DNA of 64,000 bases from Nymphaea colorata (GCF_008831285.2 NC_045139.1:34941706-35005705), one strand, 5' to 3'. Numbered from the stretch's first letter, positions 46,641 through 58,857 are shown. Notes: generated by a model from the letters alone, not told the origin. Program-made: numbers and translations.

Positions 46641-49600
46641 GATTTGTATCTGCGAGATGCATACAAGGGCATTCCCTTTCTTCGTATATTTATCTTATAA
46701 AAAGAATAGTTTTTAAACAACGAGATCTCATCTTGCCCGACTCAGGAGGAGCCGTGAGAGAGATCGAGAGATACATTCGAAACCATTCAAAACCAATGAT
46801 TTTGTAATGACAATCCCGTTGCTTCCATAAGGAGTTGGGCTTGGCCCGTGACTGGTGCTTGGGCTCTCAACTCGGCTAAAATTTAAAAATATAATTTTAA
46901 AATAAAACATTATATAAATATAATTAGTCATAATGAAATATATATATATATAAATAAAAAATATTATTAAAAATAAGTTATTAGGCCAGCCCAATAACTC
47001 ATCTGATCGGCTTGGCCGCCAATTTTTGGGCCCTGGCCTAATACCGTCTGAATGAAGATATTAAAATGTGGATGAGAGGGATCCTTATCCATTTAAAAAA
47101 AGTCTATAAGAATCTATGAGAATCCAATGAGAAAAGTCTATAAGAATCCTGAAGATACCCTCTACTTATCCACCAACCTTTGCTGAGCTCATTTCTACAT
47201 TTTATTTAATTAACCAATCATCTCTCGAGGCTGATTGAATGCCTATCAGGTGGTTATGAAAGGGTCAATCTAAGAAGATATTTTATGAGGTCAGAATTGT
47301 GGAATTCTAAAAATGAAGTTCTTATCTTTAATGAGATGAAACCTGCATTATCAAATACAGAATTTTGATTATGAAATTATAAGCTCATTCTTAAATATAA
47401 TTCTAGAATTGTGATTCTATCTTAAGGTCATGTTTGATAATTTAAGATTCTCTCATGAAATACACACACATAGAGAGAGAGAAAGAGAGAGAGAGAGCCG
47501 ATAAAATTTCAATGCATAACAAAATTTGGGGACAACGAGTCCCTTAGATACAAGAACAAACCTCAAAAACAAAGTAAAATAATAAAATATACAAGATAAC
47601 AACACAATAAAACATAATAAGAGGGGTGGGGTGAAAGTGGATAGATAGAGCAACAACATCACCCAACAGCAAAGGAAAGATGTTGCTATAGCCGAATAGC
47701 AAAATGGACATCCCCATACACAATGCATGCTACAGAATCAGACGATGAGAAGGTGCCCCTCAAAACCCTATTGTTGTACTCCTCCCAAATGCACTACGAA
47801 GGGGATATTAGTCATAACCTTCAGATACAACCTAAAAAAAAGGCAGGTTGAAGGAAGGATAAAAGAGAAAAAGAAGATAAATGAAAGGCGAGTTTGAAAA
47901 GCTACTAACAAAGGAAAGTCATGTAAATGCAAGAACACTATAGAAGAAAAGACAAAAGCTAAATAAAAATCACAAAAAAGAAAAAAACACACAAATATTT
48001 ACATGGTTCAGAGACTCTGGTTTTTTTATGACTGTAAAGAGAAAAAAAGAAACACATAAAGATCAAAATAGTTTTCACTATCACAAAAAAAATTCAGACT
48101 AAACATAAAATTATGGCAAAACCCTTAAAAGTAAAAAATGACATAAATGCATTTAAATAAAATAACAAAAATTAAAGAAGACTATCAACATCATCACCGC
48201 TAACATCATCGTTGTCGCCAAAGTCGTTATGGTGTCACTGTTGTCGCCGTCATCACTGTCGACTAGAAAAAGGAGAAGGACAGACAATGATGGAGGTTAT
48301 GGTAGAGAGAGAAAGAGAGAAAATTGATAAAATGAGAATATATAACAAAAATTCAGAACAAAAAATCCCTTAAATATAAGAACAAACCATAAAAACAAAA
48401 TAGAAGAACGAAATTTAGGAGACAACAACACAATAAAACAAAATAAGAGGGGTGGGGAGAGGTGGATAAACAGAGCATCAAGGTCACCCACCAGCAAACG
48501 AAAGATGGTGTCGTATTACAAGACAGTCCCAACACAAATGCAAAAAAGTCTTTCATTGCATTGCATACTGTCAAAGAGAGCACCTTCTCCGAAATTCTAT
48601 TTCACATATTGCAATAATAGGAGGTCGTTACCCTGTGATCCAAATCGCTAGGAACAAACCATCAAACCAAGTTTTTAAAAACCTCAGTTTTAAGATCCTC
48701 ATGTTGGATCCCAATATCTTAAATCAACCTTAAGATCCAGAGCTAGGGTTGCACTACAAGTTAACAAGTTCGAGCTCGACTAATCAAACTCACTTGCCAA
48801 AACTCGACTCACTTATAAACAAATTGAGGTCGAGTTCAAGTGGAGCATGCAACTCATTCTCTCAGTTTGCTATGACGAAAAAGTCCAAAAAATCTTTTAT
48901 TTAAAGAGAAAATAGAGATGAATAATCCAAGGCATGATGAATAGAGAAGGCAAAAAGAAAGGGGAGAAAGAGAAAGATATCTCTCAAGGAGCCACATATA
49001 GGCTGTTCTGCTCACACCATTTCTCAATTTTCTTTCATTTTTTACATTAAAATGGTTTAATATTTTATTCTGTTATACATGTAAGTGCCCCTTCAGATAC
49101 AATAAGAAAACCTATGAACTAGTGCCCTTCTAAAAAATTTTTCTCACCCCTTAAAACAAGAGAGACGTGAGATGGTAGGTACACATCTCTAAGTTAAGTC
49201 ACTATGGAAGATAATTTGAAGAAAAGTAAAGAAGGGATGATGTTTCCGCAGCAGAACCATGGTTGGAAAACATTGTCTCCATTTCATTTCAAGGTGAGAA
49301 CCAGTTACACATCCACTAGCCACGAGTTTCTCACGCTTCAAGGGTTTCTCACTTGCTCTCACTGTTCAACGTACCTTTCTTTCTACACGTTGGGGTTTAT
49401 CTTCGTTTGCCATCTTTTTCCCTTTTCTTCGAGGCCTTTAGGTTTAGTAGTAGTAGTTGTTCTTTCCTTTTTTTCCCTCCTAAAATTCATGTCATGGTCA
49501 GTTTGTGCAACGATAGTTGAACCTTGCTTTTTTTTTTTCAAATATAAATTTCTCAAGTCATCTAATTGACTTCGTGTGTTAAAATCCAAATTATGCTTCA

Positions 49601-49660
49601 TCGATTGATTCAACTTGCTTAAAATTTGTCTATCAATCTTCACTTCACATGTCATATATA
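46641..49660. other. Repeat-derived intergenic stretch
   Basis: It holds a MITE-like block with GGCCC ends and AT core (46850-47041) and a pair of diverged direct repeats (47461-47715 and 48303-48545). Between the latter is a run rich in ATC/GTC triplets (48180-48270). The minus-strand frames over the repeats are Ser/Leu-rich without motifs. The plus-strand frame at 49204-49569 has no recognisable domain. No gene is supported. Confidence 0.55.
47461..48545. repeat. Pair of diverged ~245-bp direct repeats
   Basis: Copy 1 (47461-47715) and copy 2 (48303-48545) share, in order, a GAGAGAGAAAGAGAGA start, TACAAGAACAAACC, CAACACAATAAAACA, TAAGAGGGGTGGGG, and GTGGATA with AGAGCA. Spacing between starts is about 840 bp. 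They could be the remains of two copies of one unknown element, or LTR-like ends; no coding motif was found between them. Confidence 0.65.
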
Positions 49661-49667
49661 TACATGG

Positions 49668-50006
49668 GCGGAGCTTGAAATTTTTATGATGGGAGGGGAT
49701 GGGGGAGAATTAAAGTTTCTAATTTTCAACCACCGCTGAAATCTCGTTTTTCAAAGTTTTTATATCAAGCAAGTGAACTTTTTTAAATTTACATGTAAAT
49801 TTTTAATTTTGTTTGAGGTAGGGCCAGGGCCCATGCAGAACCCCCTTGGGGGAGAATTAAAGTTTCTAATTTTCAACCACGGCTGAAATCTCGTTTTTCA
49901 AAGTTTTTATATCAAGCAAGTGAACTTTTTTAAATTTACATGTAAATTTTTAATTTTGTTTGAGGTAGGGCCAGGGCCCATGCAGACCCCCTTGGCTCTG
50001 CCCCTC
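49668..50006. mobile_element. CGGAGC-type MITE with internal 147-bp duplication
   Basis: The outer ends are GGGCGGAGCTTG and, inverted, GGGGCAGAGCCAAGG, typical of a common plant hAT-like MITE. Inside, two head-to-tail 147-bp units (49701-49847 and 49848-49994) each run from GGGGGAGAATTAAAG through TTTTCAACCAC and ACATGTAAA to GGGCCAGGGCCCATGCAG and differ at only a few bases. No coding capacity. Confidence 0.75.
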
Positions 50007-50289
50007 TATACGGCAAATTATGTGAATATGTTTCCTTTTAGTTTTTGATCATTTATTGAGAAAGAGAAGGAGAGAGATTCACGTCAAAGAAACACATCCA
50101 AAACCAATGGATGTAAAACATACAACAAATTAGAAGCAAAAGCGATTAGTCAAATCAGAGATTAAATCAAGGTGCCAAAAATCTTAACATTGGATGTCAC
50201 ATCCCCTAAAGATTGAAAAGTATAAATCAAACACTGCAATCTAAATAAAACATTATATCTCATCATCCAAATATGCCATCAAAAACCCT

Positions 50290-50760
50290 AAAAAAAGGCA
50301 TTCTCTTGGATTTCAAGATCTCTCGTGGACCAAAGAGGAGGTCACACGCGAAACACACAAAGTGGGAAGGGTGATTTCATGATGCATGAAAAAGATTTTG
50401 TGCTTCTAGACTCCCCCAAACTAAGTGAAGTGAACTTTTTCATGTCTTTGACCTTCGTCGCATCAAACACCTCGGTTTTCCAAAGAAAACCCTCAAGATT
50501 TCATGTTGACTTGGATTTGGACCTTGTCTAAAATGATGAACCAAACATGTAACTTCATCCTTGGACCTTGATGGCAGCCCCTTGCTCCACAAGTGCTTGG
50601 ATGGGAAAGAGGTAGGGATGAGTTGAAGAAGAGAGTGGTAGGCCATGGATGTGGAGTAGGAATCCTATCCATTTTCTGCCCACGAAAGCTGATGAGAAGG
50701 CAAGGACTTATGAGATGATTATCTTTAAAATAATTCAGCACTTGTACTTAAGCATTAAAA
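50290..50760 (-). pseudogene. Possible LINE (zf-RVT region) remnant
   Basis: On the minus strand a broken frame reads KLHVWFIILDKVQIQVNMKS. This resembles the W-LL-K-T-D-L pattern of the zinc-finger domain that follows reverse transcriptase in plant LINEs. Stops interrupt it and the cysteine/histidine part is not clear. Low-confidence reading; the neighbouring 50007-50290 and 50760-51189 hold no feature I can name. Confidence 0.3.
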
Positions 50761-51500
50761 AGAGTTTCCTTCTTAATTGAGGAGGTGGCATAGTGGGCAG
50801 CTTATAGATTCATAGGGAGCTGATATTTTTCAAAATGAGCTCGCTTCTCACCCCTTCCTTAATAAGGGGGTTGGCGCCATAGATAGAGTGGGAGATGGTA
50901 GGCAACCAGTCTTGGAAATACACCTAAATTGAACCGTGATGAGAGCAGATACACCAAAAGTGATCCCTGTACCCTAAGGGGATGAATGGTTGGTTGAAGG
51001 CTAAACCCCACTCACCAAATGGCTATGAGGACTTCATATATACATGTAGGACCTTTTTCCAGCTTTTGATGGAACTCTTAACCTCTTTAGGGCACCATTT
51101 CCCATCTTCTTCCTCTTTATAAATCTCTGTTTATACTTCAAAGTGTGCTAGTGAGTGCTCAGGTATCCCCAAGGGGTTCAAAAAACTTGGGAGGTGATAA
51201 ACTGAGATTTAATCAAAGAAGAAGACGATAGAGAGAAAAGGGGACACCAGTTTTACGTGGTTCAGCTTTACAGCCTACATCCACGAGCAAGAGAAAGCCA
51301 ACGTTTTTTATTTTTTGATTATCTTTGTCAATACAATCAATCATGCTCTTATACATCAAGAGATTATTAAGGAAAGGAGGAGAGCGTGAGGCACTTCCAT
51401 AAAAAAACTTATACGTTGGTATTGGTATATGACCGTTGCTCACTTTCCTTGATGAGTAGAGACCAATTATGTTAATTGGTCTTTAGAGAACATTGGTGTT

Positions 51501-51872
51501 CTAACACTCCCCCTCAAGTGGGGCGTACATATTGTGGCATCCCCACTTGTTGGTAGCTATCTGTAGCTTCATTTTGGTGACTCCTTTGGTCAAGACATTG
51601 GCGACTTGATCAATGCCTTTAATGTAAGGTGTTCTAATTTCTCCGGATATGACTTTCTCTCTGATGTAATGACAATCGATCTCAATATGCTTGGTTCTCT
51701 CATGAAATACATAGTTTGTAGATATGTATATAGCAGCCTTGTTGTCACAAAACATGTCCATTTGCTTAGTAATGCTGAAACCCAATTCTTCAACTAAATT
51801 CTTAGTCCATGTGAGCTCACTGGCACCTGAAGCCATTGCACGATACTCTGCTTCTGCACTAGACTTAGCCAC
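51501..51872 (-). pseudogene. pol: Copia RNase H (C-terminal end of pol)
   Basis: An open frame beginning MAKSSAEAEYRAMASGASEL (the SSAEAEYRA motif) and continuing with FCDNKAAIYIS, HERTKHIEIDCH and the GIDQVANVLTKG tail, all standard copia RNase H landmarks. It stops at the LTR border. RNase H removes the RNA template during reverse transcription. It is separated from RT by an interruption around 51873-52016. Confidence 0.9.
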
Positions 51873-52016
51873 TATTCTTTGTTTCTTGCTTTTCCAAGCT
51901 ACTAAATTTCCTCCGACAAATACACAATATCCAGTGGTAAATCTTCTGTCACTAATATCACTTACCCAATCAGTGTCTGTGAAACCAACAATGTCAATGT
52001 TTTTGTTTCTTTTGTA

Positions 52017-52874
52017 TCAGAGTCCCTGCCCTGGAGTACCCTTCACGTATCTGAGGATACGATCAACAACTTTCATGTGAGACTCTCTTGGACTCTGCAT
52101 GTACCTACTGATAACATTCACAGCATAAGAAATGTCAGGTCGAGTAACAGATAGATATATGAGCTTACCTACTAGCCGTTGGAACCTTTCTTTTTCAAAT
52201 TCTGGTTCATCTTCACAAGGTCGAATTTTGAGGTTTGGCTCAATAGGAGTGTCTGCTGGTCGAGCATCTAATTTTCCAGTCTCTTTTAGGATATCTAAAG
52301 CATACTTTCTTTGACATAGCAAGATGCCTTTATGAGATTGAGCAATTTCAATGCCAAGAAAGTATTTGAGTTTTCCCAAATCCTTTATGTCAAAGGTTTT
52401 CTTCAAATAGTCTTTCAGAACTAGAATGCCCTTTGCATCGTTTCCAGCCACGACTATGTCATCCACTTAAATTAAGACCACAGTGATGTTCTCTCCAAGT
52501 TTTTTGACAAATAAACTATTGTCTCTGTGACATTTGCAGTACCCTATTTTTTCTAATGCCTGACTCAACTTTATGTACCAAGCTCTCGGAGATTGCTTCA
52601 AGCCATATATGACTTTATTTAATTCGCAGACTCTTCATTTCCTTTCATTTGGATGACCGGGAGGTAAAGACATATAAATTTCTTCATTGAGTTCTCCTTG
52701 TAAAAATGCGTTTTTGACATCTAGTTGATGAAGACTCCAATTCAGGTTGCAAGCAATAGAGAGCAATATTCTCAATGTGTTCATCTTTGCAACAGACGCA
52801 AAAGTTTCTTCATAATCCAACCCTTTTGTCTGCGTGAACCCCTTAGCCACTAGACGAGCCTTGTACCTTTCCAA
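52017..52874 (-). pseudogene. pol: Copia reverse transcriptase, interrupted
   Basis: Two blocks. Positions 52635-52874 include [20 protein letters not shown] and [20 protein letters not shown]. Positions 52017-52466 include VDDIVVAGND, LGKLKYFLGIEIAQS and RPDISYAVNVISRYM. Between them lies a frame with stops. The tyrosine position of the catalytic YVDD box is a TAA stop (52467-52469), directly before GTG-GAT-GAC. The enzyme therefore cannot be made in full length without readthrough. Confidence 0.9.
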
Positions 52875-52907
52875 GGTGCTATCGCTTTTGTATTTTACTC
52901 TATAATG

Positions 52908-54287
52908 TCATTTGCACCCCACTATGTTTGTGTTCTTTGGAGGAATGACAACTTCCCAAGTGTTGTTTTGCCTTAGAGCTTCTAGTTCTTCGTTCATAGC
53001 CTTCCTCCAATTAGGATCATCTTGAGCCTCTTGAAATGACTTAGGCTCCTGAATGCTATCAAGTTTTCTAATAAACTTGGCGTGATAGTCAGAAATTTGA
53101 TTGTATGACACATACTTGCTGATTGGGTAGGTTTCATAATCAACTAAGCGTGAAGGAGCTCGCCTTATCCTTTCTAATCTTTTGAAAAGTGTTGAGTTGT
53201 TCTCTACATCTTCAGTAGTTGTTGCAAGTTCATGATCATTTGTGGTTGCAAGTTCATGATCATTTGTGGTGCTCTCATTCTCCACATGAGTCTCATTATT
53301 AACTCCCTGTACATCAGCCAAAGTTATAAACAAGTCATCATAGTCATGCAAAGTGGGATTAGTAGACTCTCCCTGATTCTGACTATCAAGATTGGTGTTA
53401 AAGTAAGAGAGAGATTCACTAAAATGCACATATCGGGAAATGAAAGTTTTTCTAGAGACAGGATTGTAGCATACATACCCTTTGCTTTGCGAATCATAAC
53501 CCACAAAAATACATTTAACAGACCATGGACTCAACTTGTCTCTTTTTGATGGGTGTTGCCACACATAAGCTACACAACCAAACACCCGAAGATGATCAAG
53601 TTTGGGTTGAGTTCCTGTGAGATTTTTGAAAGGACTGAGATAATTCAAAGATTTGCTTGGAGTCCTCTTAATAACATAGCAAGCTATCGAAATGGCATAT
53701 TTCCAATAATTTTTTGGTATATTCATTTGAAATAAGAAACTTCTGGCAACTTCGAGTAAGTGTCTGTTTTTCCTTTCAGATACACCGTTTTGTTGAGGTG
53801 TGTCTACATAAGATGTCTCGTGTCTAATACCATGTTCACCAAGAAAAGATTTGAAATCATTATTTTTATATTCAGTGCTATTGTCGGATCTAAAACCTTT
53901 AATTTTCAATCCGTATTGAGTTTCAATCATTTTGTAAAAGGTTTTAAAGTGGGAGAGCACTTCAGACCTATTTTTCATAAAATAGACCCATGTAGACTTA
54001 GAAAAATCATCAATAAACAACACATAGTAGCGAAATCCATCCATAGAATCAATAGGCGTAGGGCCCCAAACATCAGAGTGTATCAAATCAAATGGTTTAT
54101 GACTGATAGAATCAGATAAAGAAAATTTAGGTCTAGTCATTCTAGCAAATTTGTAGATTTCACACTCTCTACAACTGAAGCACAAATTAGGAAATAAATG
54201 ATATAAAATTCTAGAAGATGGATGCCCCATTCTTTGATGCCAGATATCTCCATCGTTAGCATGGTTCACATTGAATGCATGATTCAT
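52908..54287 (-). pseudogene. pol: Copia integrase plus start of RT
   Basis: A 459-codon open frame with the zinc-binding HH-CC region (WHQRMGHPSS then CRECEIYKFAR) and the catalytic D-D-E core: IHSDVWGP, FRSDNSTEY and PQQNGVSERKNRHLLE. The GKR/RVFGCVAYV region follows, and then the start of RT (EELEALRQNNTWEVV). A short duplicated run encodes TNDHELAT twice (near 53222-53270). This is the best-preserved part of the element. Confidence 0.92.
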
Positions 54288-54394
54288 GGTTCGTATTTGA
54301 TAGAGTCAATTGACAAGTTGCCCTTTACCAATCGTCTTTTGAGTCGTCCGATCCTAAAAAATAACATTAGTAGCAGAAAATACTACATTGCAAT

Positions 54395-54670
54395 TTAACT
54401 TCTTAGTGATTTTAGCAACCGATAGAAGATTGGTAGTAAGCTTAGGCATAAGAAGCACTTTGCTAGTGCTACCTTTGTTAAAAAATCTATGTTACCTAAT
54501 CCTTTCATAGTTATAGGAGCGCCGTTGGCAGCGGCAACAGGACCAATATCTCTAGAATGTACATATGAACTTAAGAAAGAAGATTTATTGGCCATGTGAT
54601 CTGTGGCCCCTGAGTCAACTACCCATTGCAAGTCCTTACCATCAATATTATTAACCAAAGTAAAAAACAT
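54395..54670 (-). pseudogene. pol: Copia aspartic protease
   Basis: Contains the active-site run WVVDSGATDHMANK and a second conserved block (NGAPITMKGLGNIDF). The copia protease matures Gag-Pol. The frame breaks soon after these blocks, so it is separated from the integrase frame by stops and a frame change (54288-54395). Confidence 0.88.
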
Positions 54671-54912
54671 ACTTGTTTTGTTTGTACCTTTGTCGCTTGA
54701 GGTAATAGAGATGCCATGCTGGCTGTCCTTTGAACTTGAAGATCTTTTATCATTTCAGCCAGTTTGTCTAACGTGATTTGGTTTTCCGATGAGGAGATGG
54801 CATGATTCGCTTGGCTAGAGTTGTTATCCCTTTTGTCTTGACTGCGACCCTTGCTTTTATAGGCTGAATTCTGTCCTTTGTCTGGTTTTCCATGAAGGAA
54901 CCAGCAAGAGTC

Positions 54913-55770
54913 TCAAGAATGACCATTCCTCTTGCAATGAGTACATTTAATTTTTCTAGAGTCCTCATATTTGTGTCTAAAGGGCCTCTCACTGTTGGCG
55001 ACGTGGGCATTATTGCTTGTTGCAAAGGCCATTTTGTCTTCATTATGTATTTCTTGACAACCATCGGCCAGTGTACTAGCCTTATGCCTGGACTCTTCAC
55101 GCATAAGCAAAGAGAAAACGGAAGCTAGAGAAGGTAGTTCATGAGCCATAAGTATTTGACTACGTAGTTGCTCATAATCATTAGGCAGTCCAGCTAGAAT
55201 TTCAAAAATGTGATCTTGTTCACGTTGCCGTTTGGCCTTAGTAAGATCTGTAGTCAATGGTGTATAGATATCCATTTCATCCCAAATTGCTTTGAAAGTG
55301 CCAAGGTATTCACTAATAGATGACGTTCCCTTTTTCAAACTGCCCTTCTTTTGTGCTAGTTGATACATACATGCAATATTATACTGCTCACCGTAAAGAT
55401 CTTTGGTACCTTGCCAAACTTCTTCGGCAGTTTCTAAGAATCTGAAACTGGCTGCGATCTTGGGCTCCATAGAATTTATGAGCCAAGATGCTACAGTATC
55501 GTTGGTGGACCTCCATTCTTTGTATTTTGGATCATTAATGGGAGGTTTCTTGAGACTGCCGTCAATATAATCTAATTTGGATTTCCCACTAAGAAATCGG
55601 GCAACAGCCTTAGACCAAGGCAAATAGTTGAAGCCATCAAGCAGCATGTGAGTAATTTTGAGATTGGGGTTACTTTGTTCATGAATGACAATCTTGTGCA
55701 TCGATCCATCGCTGGTTTGAATGATGGTGGCTTCACCGTTGTCATTCCTGGTTTCCCTTTCTTTCTCCAT
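54913..55770 (-). pseudogene. gag: Copia Gag of the 51195-56140 element
   Basis: A 285-codon frame starting MEKERETRNDNGEATI. It matches UBN2-type copia Gag: LLDGFNYLPWSKAV, KEWRSTNDTVASWLINSM, AEEVWQGTKDLYGEQYN, FKAIWDEMDIYTPL and ILAGLPNDYEQLRSQIL. It ends inside the zinc knuckle CTHCKRNGHS, where a TGA (54910-54912) precedes the last DSCW residues. Knuckle and spacer codons continue in frame only after the stop. Confidence 0.9.
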
Positions 55771-56754
55771 AATGACTCGCTGCTTGAAGCTCGAAGATGT
55801 TGCCTCTGATGATCCTTTTATTACTCTGATACCATGATAAATTGAGATTTAATCAAAGAAGAAGACGATAGAGAGAAAAGGGGACACCAGTTTTACGTGG
55901 TTCAGCTTTACAGCCTACATCCACGAGCAAGAGAAAGCCAACGTTTTTGATTTTTTGATTATCTTTGTCAATACAATCAATCATGCTCTTATACATCAAG
56001 AGAGTATTAAGGAAAGGAGGAGAGTGTGAGACACTTCCATAAAAAAACTTGTACGTTGGTATATGACCGTTGCTCACTTTCCTTGCTGAGTAGAGACCAA
56101 TTATGTTAACTGGTCTTTAGAGAACGTTGTTGTTCTAACAGGAGGTTTTTCGGTTCTTGGACCCGAAAAAAACAAACCGGTGCCTCTAAGTGCTTCTAAA
56201 AGTTTAGTTTTACATACTTGAAGCTGTGGCGAAGATCTTATTCATGTAAAAAGACAAGAATACCCCCATGCATGGAAGAAGACTTTGGGCGTTAGATAGG
56301 CTATTTCCAGAATTTGTTTGTGTTTCCTTGTGTGATGACTTTTGTTTTGACTGAATTGTGTAATTTCAAGTGTTAATATAAGTTTATTTACTTGGAATTG
56401 GATCATGGGTTGTCCCATTGTAGATTTGACTCCTAGCCACTGTCACTTGGGAGTTCTACTTTTATTATTTGGTGACTAAATTTCATTAAAAGAATCATTT
56501 TAAAATACATGACTAGAGCCACCAGTATGCACCGTGATATGTGGGAACAAGACATGAAGGTTGAGATTTGTGCATTAGTGGAAATCAGCAGTTGAACGCT
56601 CCCTAAACCGCCTTAGAGTAAGACTTCTATTGGATGTAAATATTGTTTAGACGAGTGCTACAAATTAAGACCTTAAGGTTATACTCAAGGTAAGGTAGAT
56701 GATTAAAATGAGACTACAATCAGGTGTATGACAATTCTCACCGTCAGTTCTAAT

Positions 56755-57195
56755 TAACACTTTAATTTATCAAGTTGATGTTAACAATGCCTTTCACATG
56801 AGAATCTTCAGAGGAAGATTATACATACTTAACACTTGGATTTACTTAATAGGCAGATCAATAACATTACTTGCGGACTAGACAAGTCCATGTATGATCC
56901 AAACACTCATCGTGCAACTGGCATGGTAACTTTCGTACTACTTCATCAATATTGGTTTCTTCGAGTCCAAACCTTTCTCAAAGACTACGACTAAAGGCCG
57001 GATATTTCTAGTTATATAGACATTGTTACTGCAAGAAATTATTTGCAGGGCATCTCATTTGAAAGAACTCTATGATCAATTTCGATTAAAGAACCTAGAC
57101 AAACTCATCAAATATTTCTTTGGAATGGAGTCCACCAAATTGAAGGCCGGTAACTTTCTCTCCCAAAGAAAACATGTTCTTGGCATTCCATAGGG
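56755..57195 (+). pseudogene. Copia RT relic on the plus strand
   Basis: Plus-strand codons near 56775 read YQVDVNNAFHM, like the QLDVKNAFL box of copia RT. At 57049-57192 they read HLKELYDQFRLKNLDKLIKY, then FFGMES and NFLSQRKHVLGI, like the LGKLKYFLGIE and QRKYVLDLL region. Stops and frame changes lie between. It is unrelated to the minus-strand element next door, with no LTRs or other domains visible. Confidence 0.7.
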
Positions 57196-58243
57196 GGATG
57201 TAGAAAGAGCCGAACCAAGCCACTCTAGTATGAAGTAAAATTTGAAATTGTAGTATGATTAGTAAAAGCTTGTTTCTTAGGGTAGTACAACGAGTTGAGG
57301 CTCACCTCGACTCGGATGGAACTTTCTTCAAAAATGTTCGAGATGACTTGTTTAGTAAATGAGTGGAGTTCCAGCTCCAAGTAAATCGCTACTTTGAAAA
57401 CGAGTCGAGTTCGAGTAAATGGAACTCGACCATCGATTCCTGCTAATTTTTTTTTTACAAAAATTTAACCTGCTTTTGAAAACCATAAATTTTAAAACTT
57501 TGAACCGCCTTTGGCTGTGAGCTTTGCCCCTATCGCCTCTTCTTTCTCTCCATCCCTCGTACCCTCTCTATTTCCATCTCTACTTTCTCACTCTATCGGT
57601 TTGTTGCTGCTAATGCCAGTGCTAAACTTGGTTATATGCACCACACTGGTGCACAATTTTTCGCATGCTAGTATAGTTAATGACTAAAATACCCTTAATT
57701 CACACAAAAAAAAACCTTTGTAAATAAACAAAATTGAAAATGAAAAAAGGTAAAAAGTTTACGAAAGACATTTCTTTTAATAAATTACCAAAATGTCTTT
57801 CTCCCCTTTACTAAGCACTGTGTGCCCAGTGCATGTAAGTGAATGGTAGCGACTTAGCGTCCAAACTCCACGAGTGAAAGAAGGGCAAGAAGCACGAAAG
57901 GGGGGGGGGGGGGGGCGTGTTCAAGGAGAGTATTGGAGCCGAAATCATATGCCCTCACCTTAAAAACACTGGAGCCTAATTAGTCCCTTCATGTTCCAGG
58001 GATTGCCATGCTTTAGCCAGTTTTATTAATTATTTGCTGGGCACCAAACCATTTTAGCCATCCATCTGACTCGCCGTTGAAATGAGCAAAGGCTCGTCTA
58101 ATCTAAACGAGCAATTGACGAAACTCCGATGTTAAATAACAGAGCAAAGCAGTGCGATATGACCATGAAGGCGACTGACGAGCTTAACTGAGTCGAACTC
58201 GAGTTCATACGGTCTATCGAACCCGACTCAGCTTATAAATAGG
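57196..58243. other. Non-coding stretch with G run
   Basis: A/T-rich sequence with a run of 16 G at 57900-57915 and no coding motif. Words such as CTCGACTCGG and GAGTCGAGTTCGAG around 57297-57430 recur near 58195-58205 and resemble repeat DNA. Nothing else can be supported. Confidence 0.5.
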
Positions 58244-58574
58244 CCTGGGCGTCTGCCCGCGCCGCCGGCAAGTACCTGGTATCCTGCCCAATCGGGCCCG
58301 GGTCCAGGCCGGGAAAACCGGGTCCCGGGCTGGACCCGGGCCCAATGGTGCGGCCCGGTGGCGGCCTGGCCCGGCCCATCCCCCATCCTCCTCCTCCTCC
58401 TCCCGTCCCCATCCTCCTCCTCCTTCTTCCCCCTTCCCCTCCGCCTCTCATTCTTCCCCCTTCCCCCTCCACATCCTCCCCCTCTCCTTCTTCCCCCTTC
58501 CCCCCATTGGGCCGGCCGGGCTGAGTCTTACCGGGCGGGGCCGGCCTGGCCCGGCCCGATACCCACCCCTACTT
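58244..58574. mobile_element. TAGG-ended GC-rich MITE-like element
   Basis: It starts TAGGCCTGGGCGTC and ends, on the opposite strand, TAGGGGTGGGTATCGGGCC, so the ends are imperfect inverted repeats. The body is very C/G-rich with (CCT)n tracts (58378-58500) and repeated GGCCCGG words. This is the best-delimited member of the GGGCC-type repeats in the window. Confidence 0.55.
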
Positions 58575-58716
58575 ATAAAGCTCGAGCTCAAGTTGACTTG
58601 AACTGGAGTTGAGGAAGATGCGACTCGCTCATTGAACATCCCTAAGAAGCTGGCGCTCAAGTTGGCTCGAACTGGAGTTGAGGAAGATGCGACTCGCTCA
58701 TTGAACATCGCTACAT
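58575..58716. repeat. 69-bp tandem duplication
   Basis: Two head-to-tail units share AACTGGAGTTGAGGAAGATG and CGACTCGCTCATTGAACATC, 69 bp apart (for example 58617 and 58686). The frames over them are therefore internally repeated and not evidence for a protein. Confidence 0.85.
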
Positions 58717-58838
58717 CACGTTCTCATTGTTCTCGTCTCCCTCATTGTCGTTGGTGGTGGGTGACTGAGTTTAGTAACATTGGAAAGGTTCGGCGTTCCC
58801 TTCTGTTTATTTCGTATGCATGAAAACGTGACATCTGA

Positions 58839-58857
58839 ATATATATATATATATATA

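Larger units (their letters stand above)
51195..56140 (-). mobile_element. Full-length Ty1/copia retrotransposon, inactive
   Basis: The 5' LTR (55835-56140) and 3' LTR (51195-51506) both start TGATAAA-TGAGATTTAATC and end GTTCTAACA. A perfect 5-bp target duplication GGAGG flanks them (51190-51194 and 56141-56145). On the minus strand the primer-binding site TGGTATCAGAG adjoins the 5' LTR, and a purine tract ACTTGAGGGGGAG adjoins the 3' LTR. Domains run gag, protease, integrase, RT, RNase H, the Ty1/copia order. The LTRs differ by about ten substitutions and a 6-bp duplication. Stops in gag, at the RT catalytic motif and between domains make it non-autonomous now. Confidence 0.95.

Noticed and set aside
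49204-49569. 121-codon plus-strand frame as a gene
   Set aside because: It has no domain and low-complexity hydrophobic runs, and it overlaps an equally long frame on the other strand.
58233-58472. Gly/Arg-rich frame in the GC-rich repeat
   Set aside because: It is produced by (CCT)n/(GGA)n repeats inside a MITE-like element.
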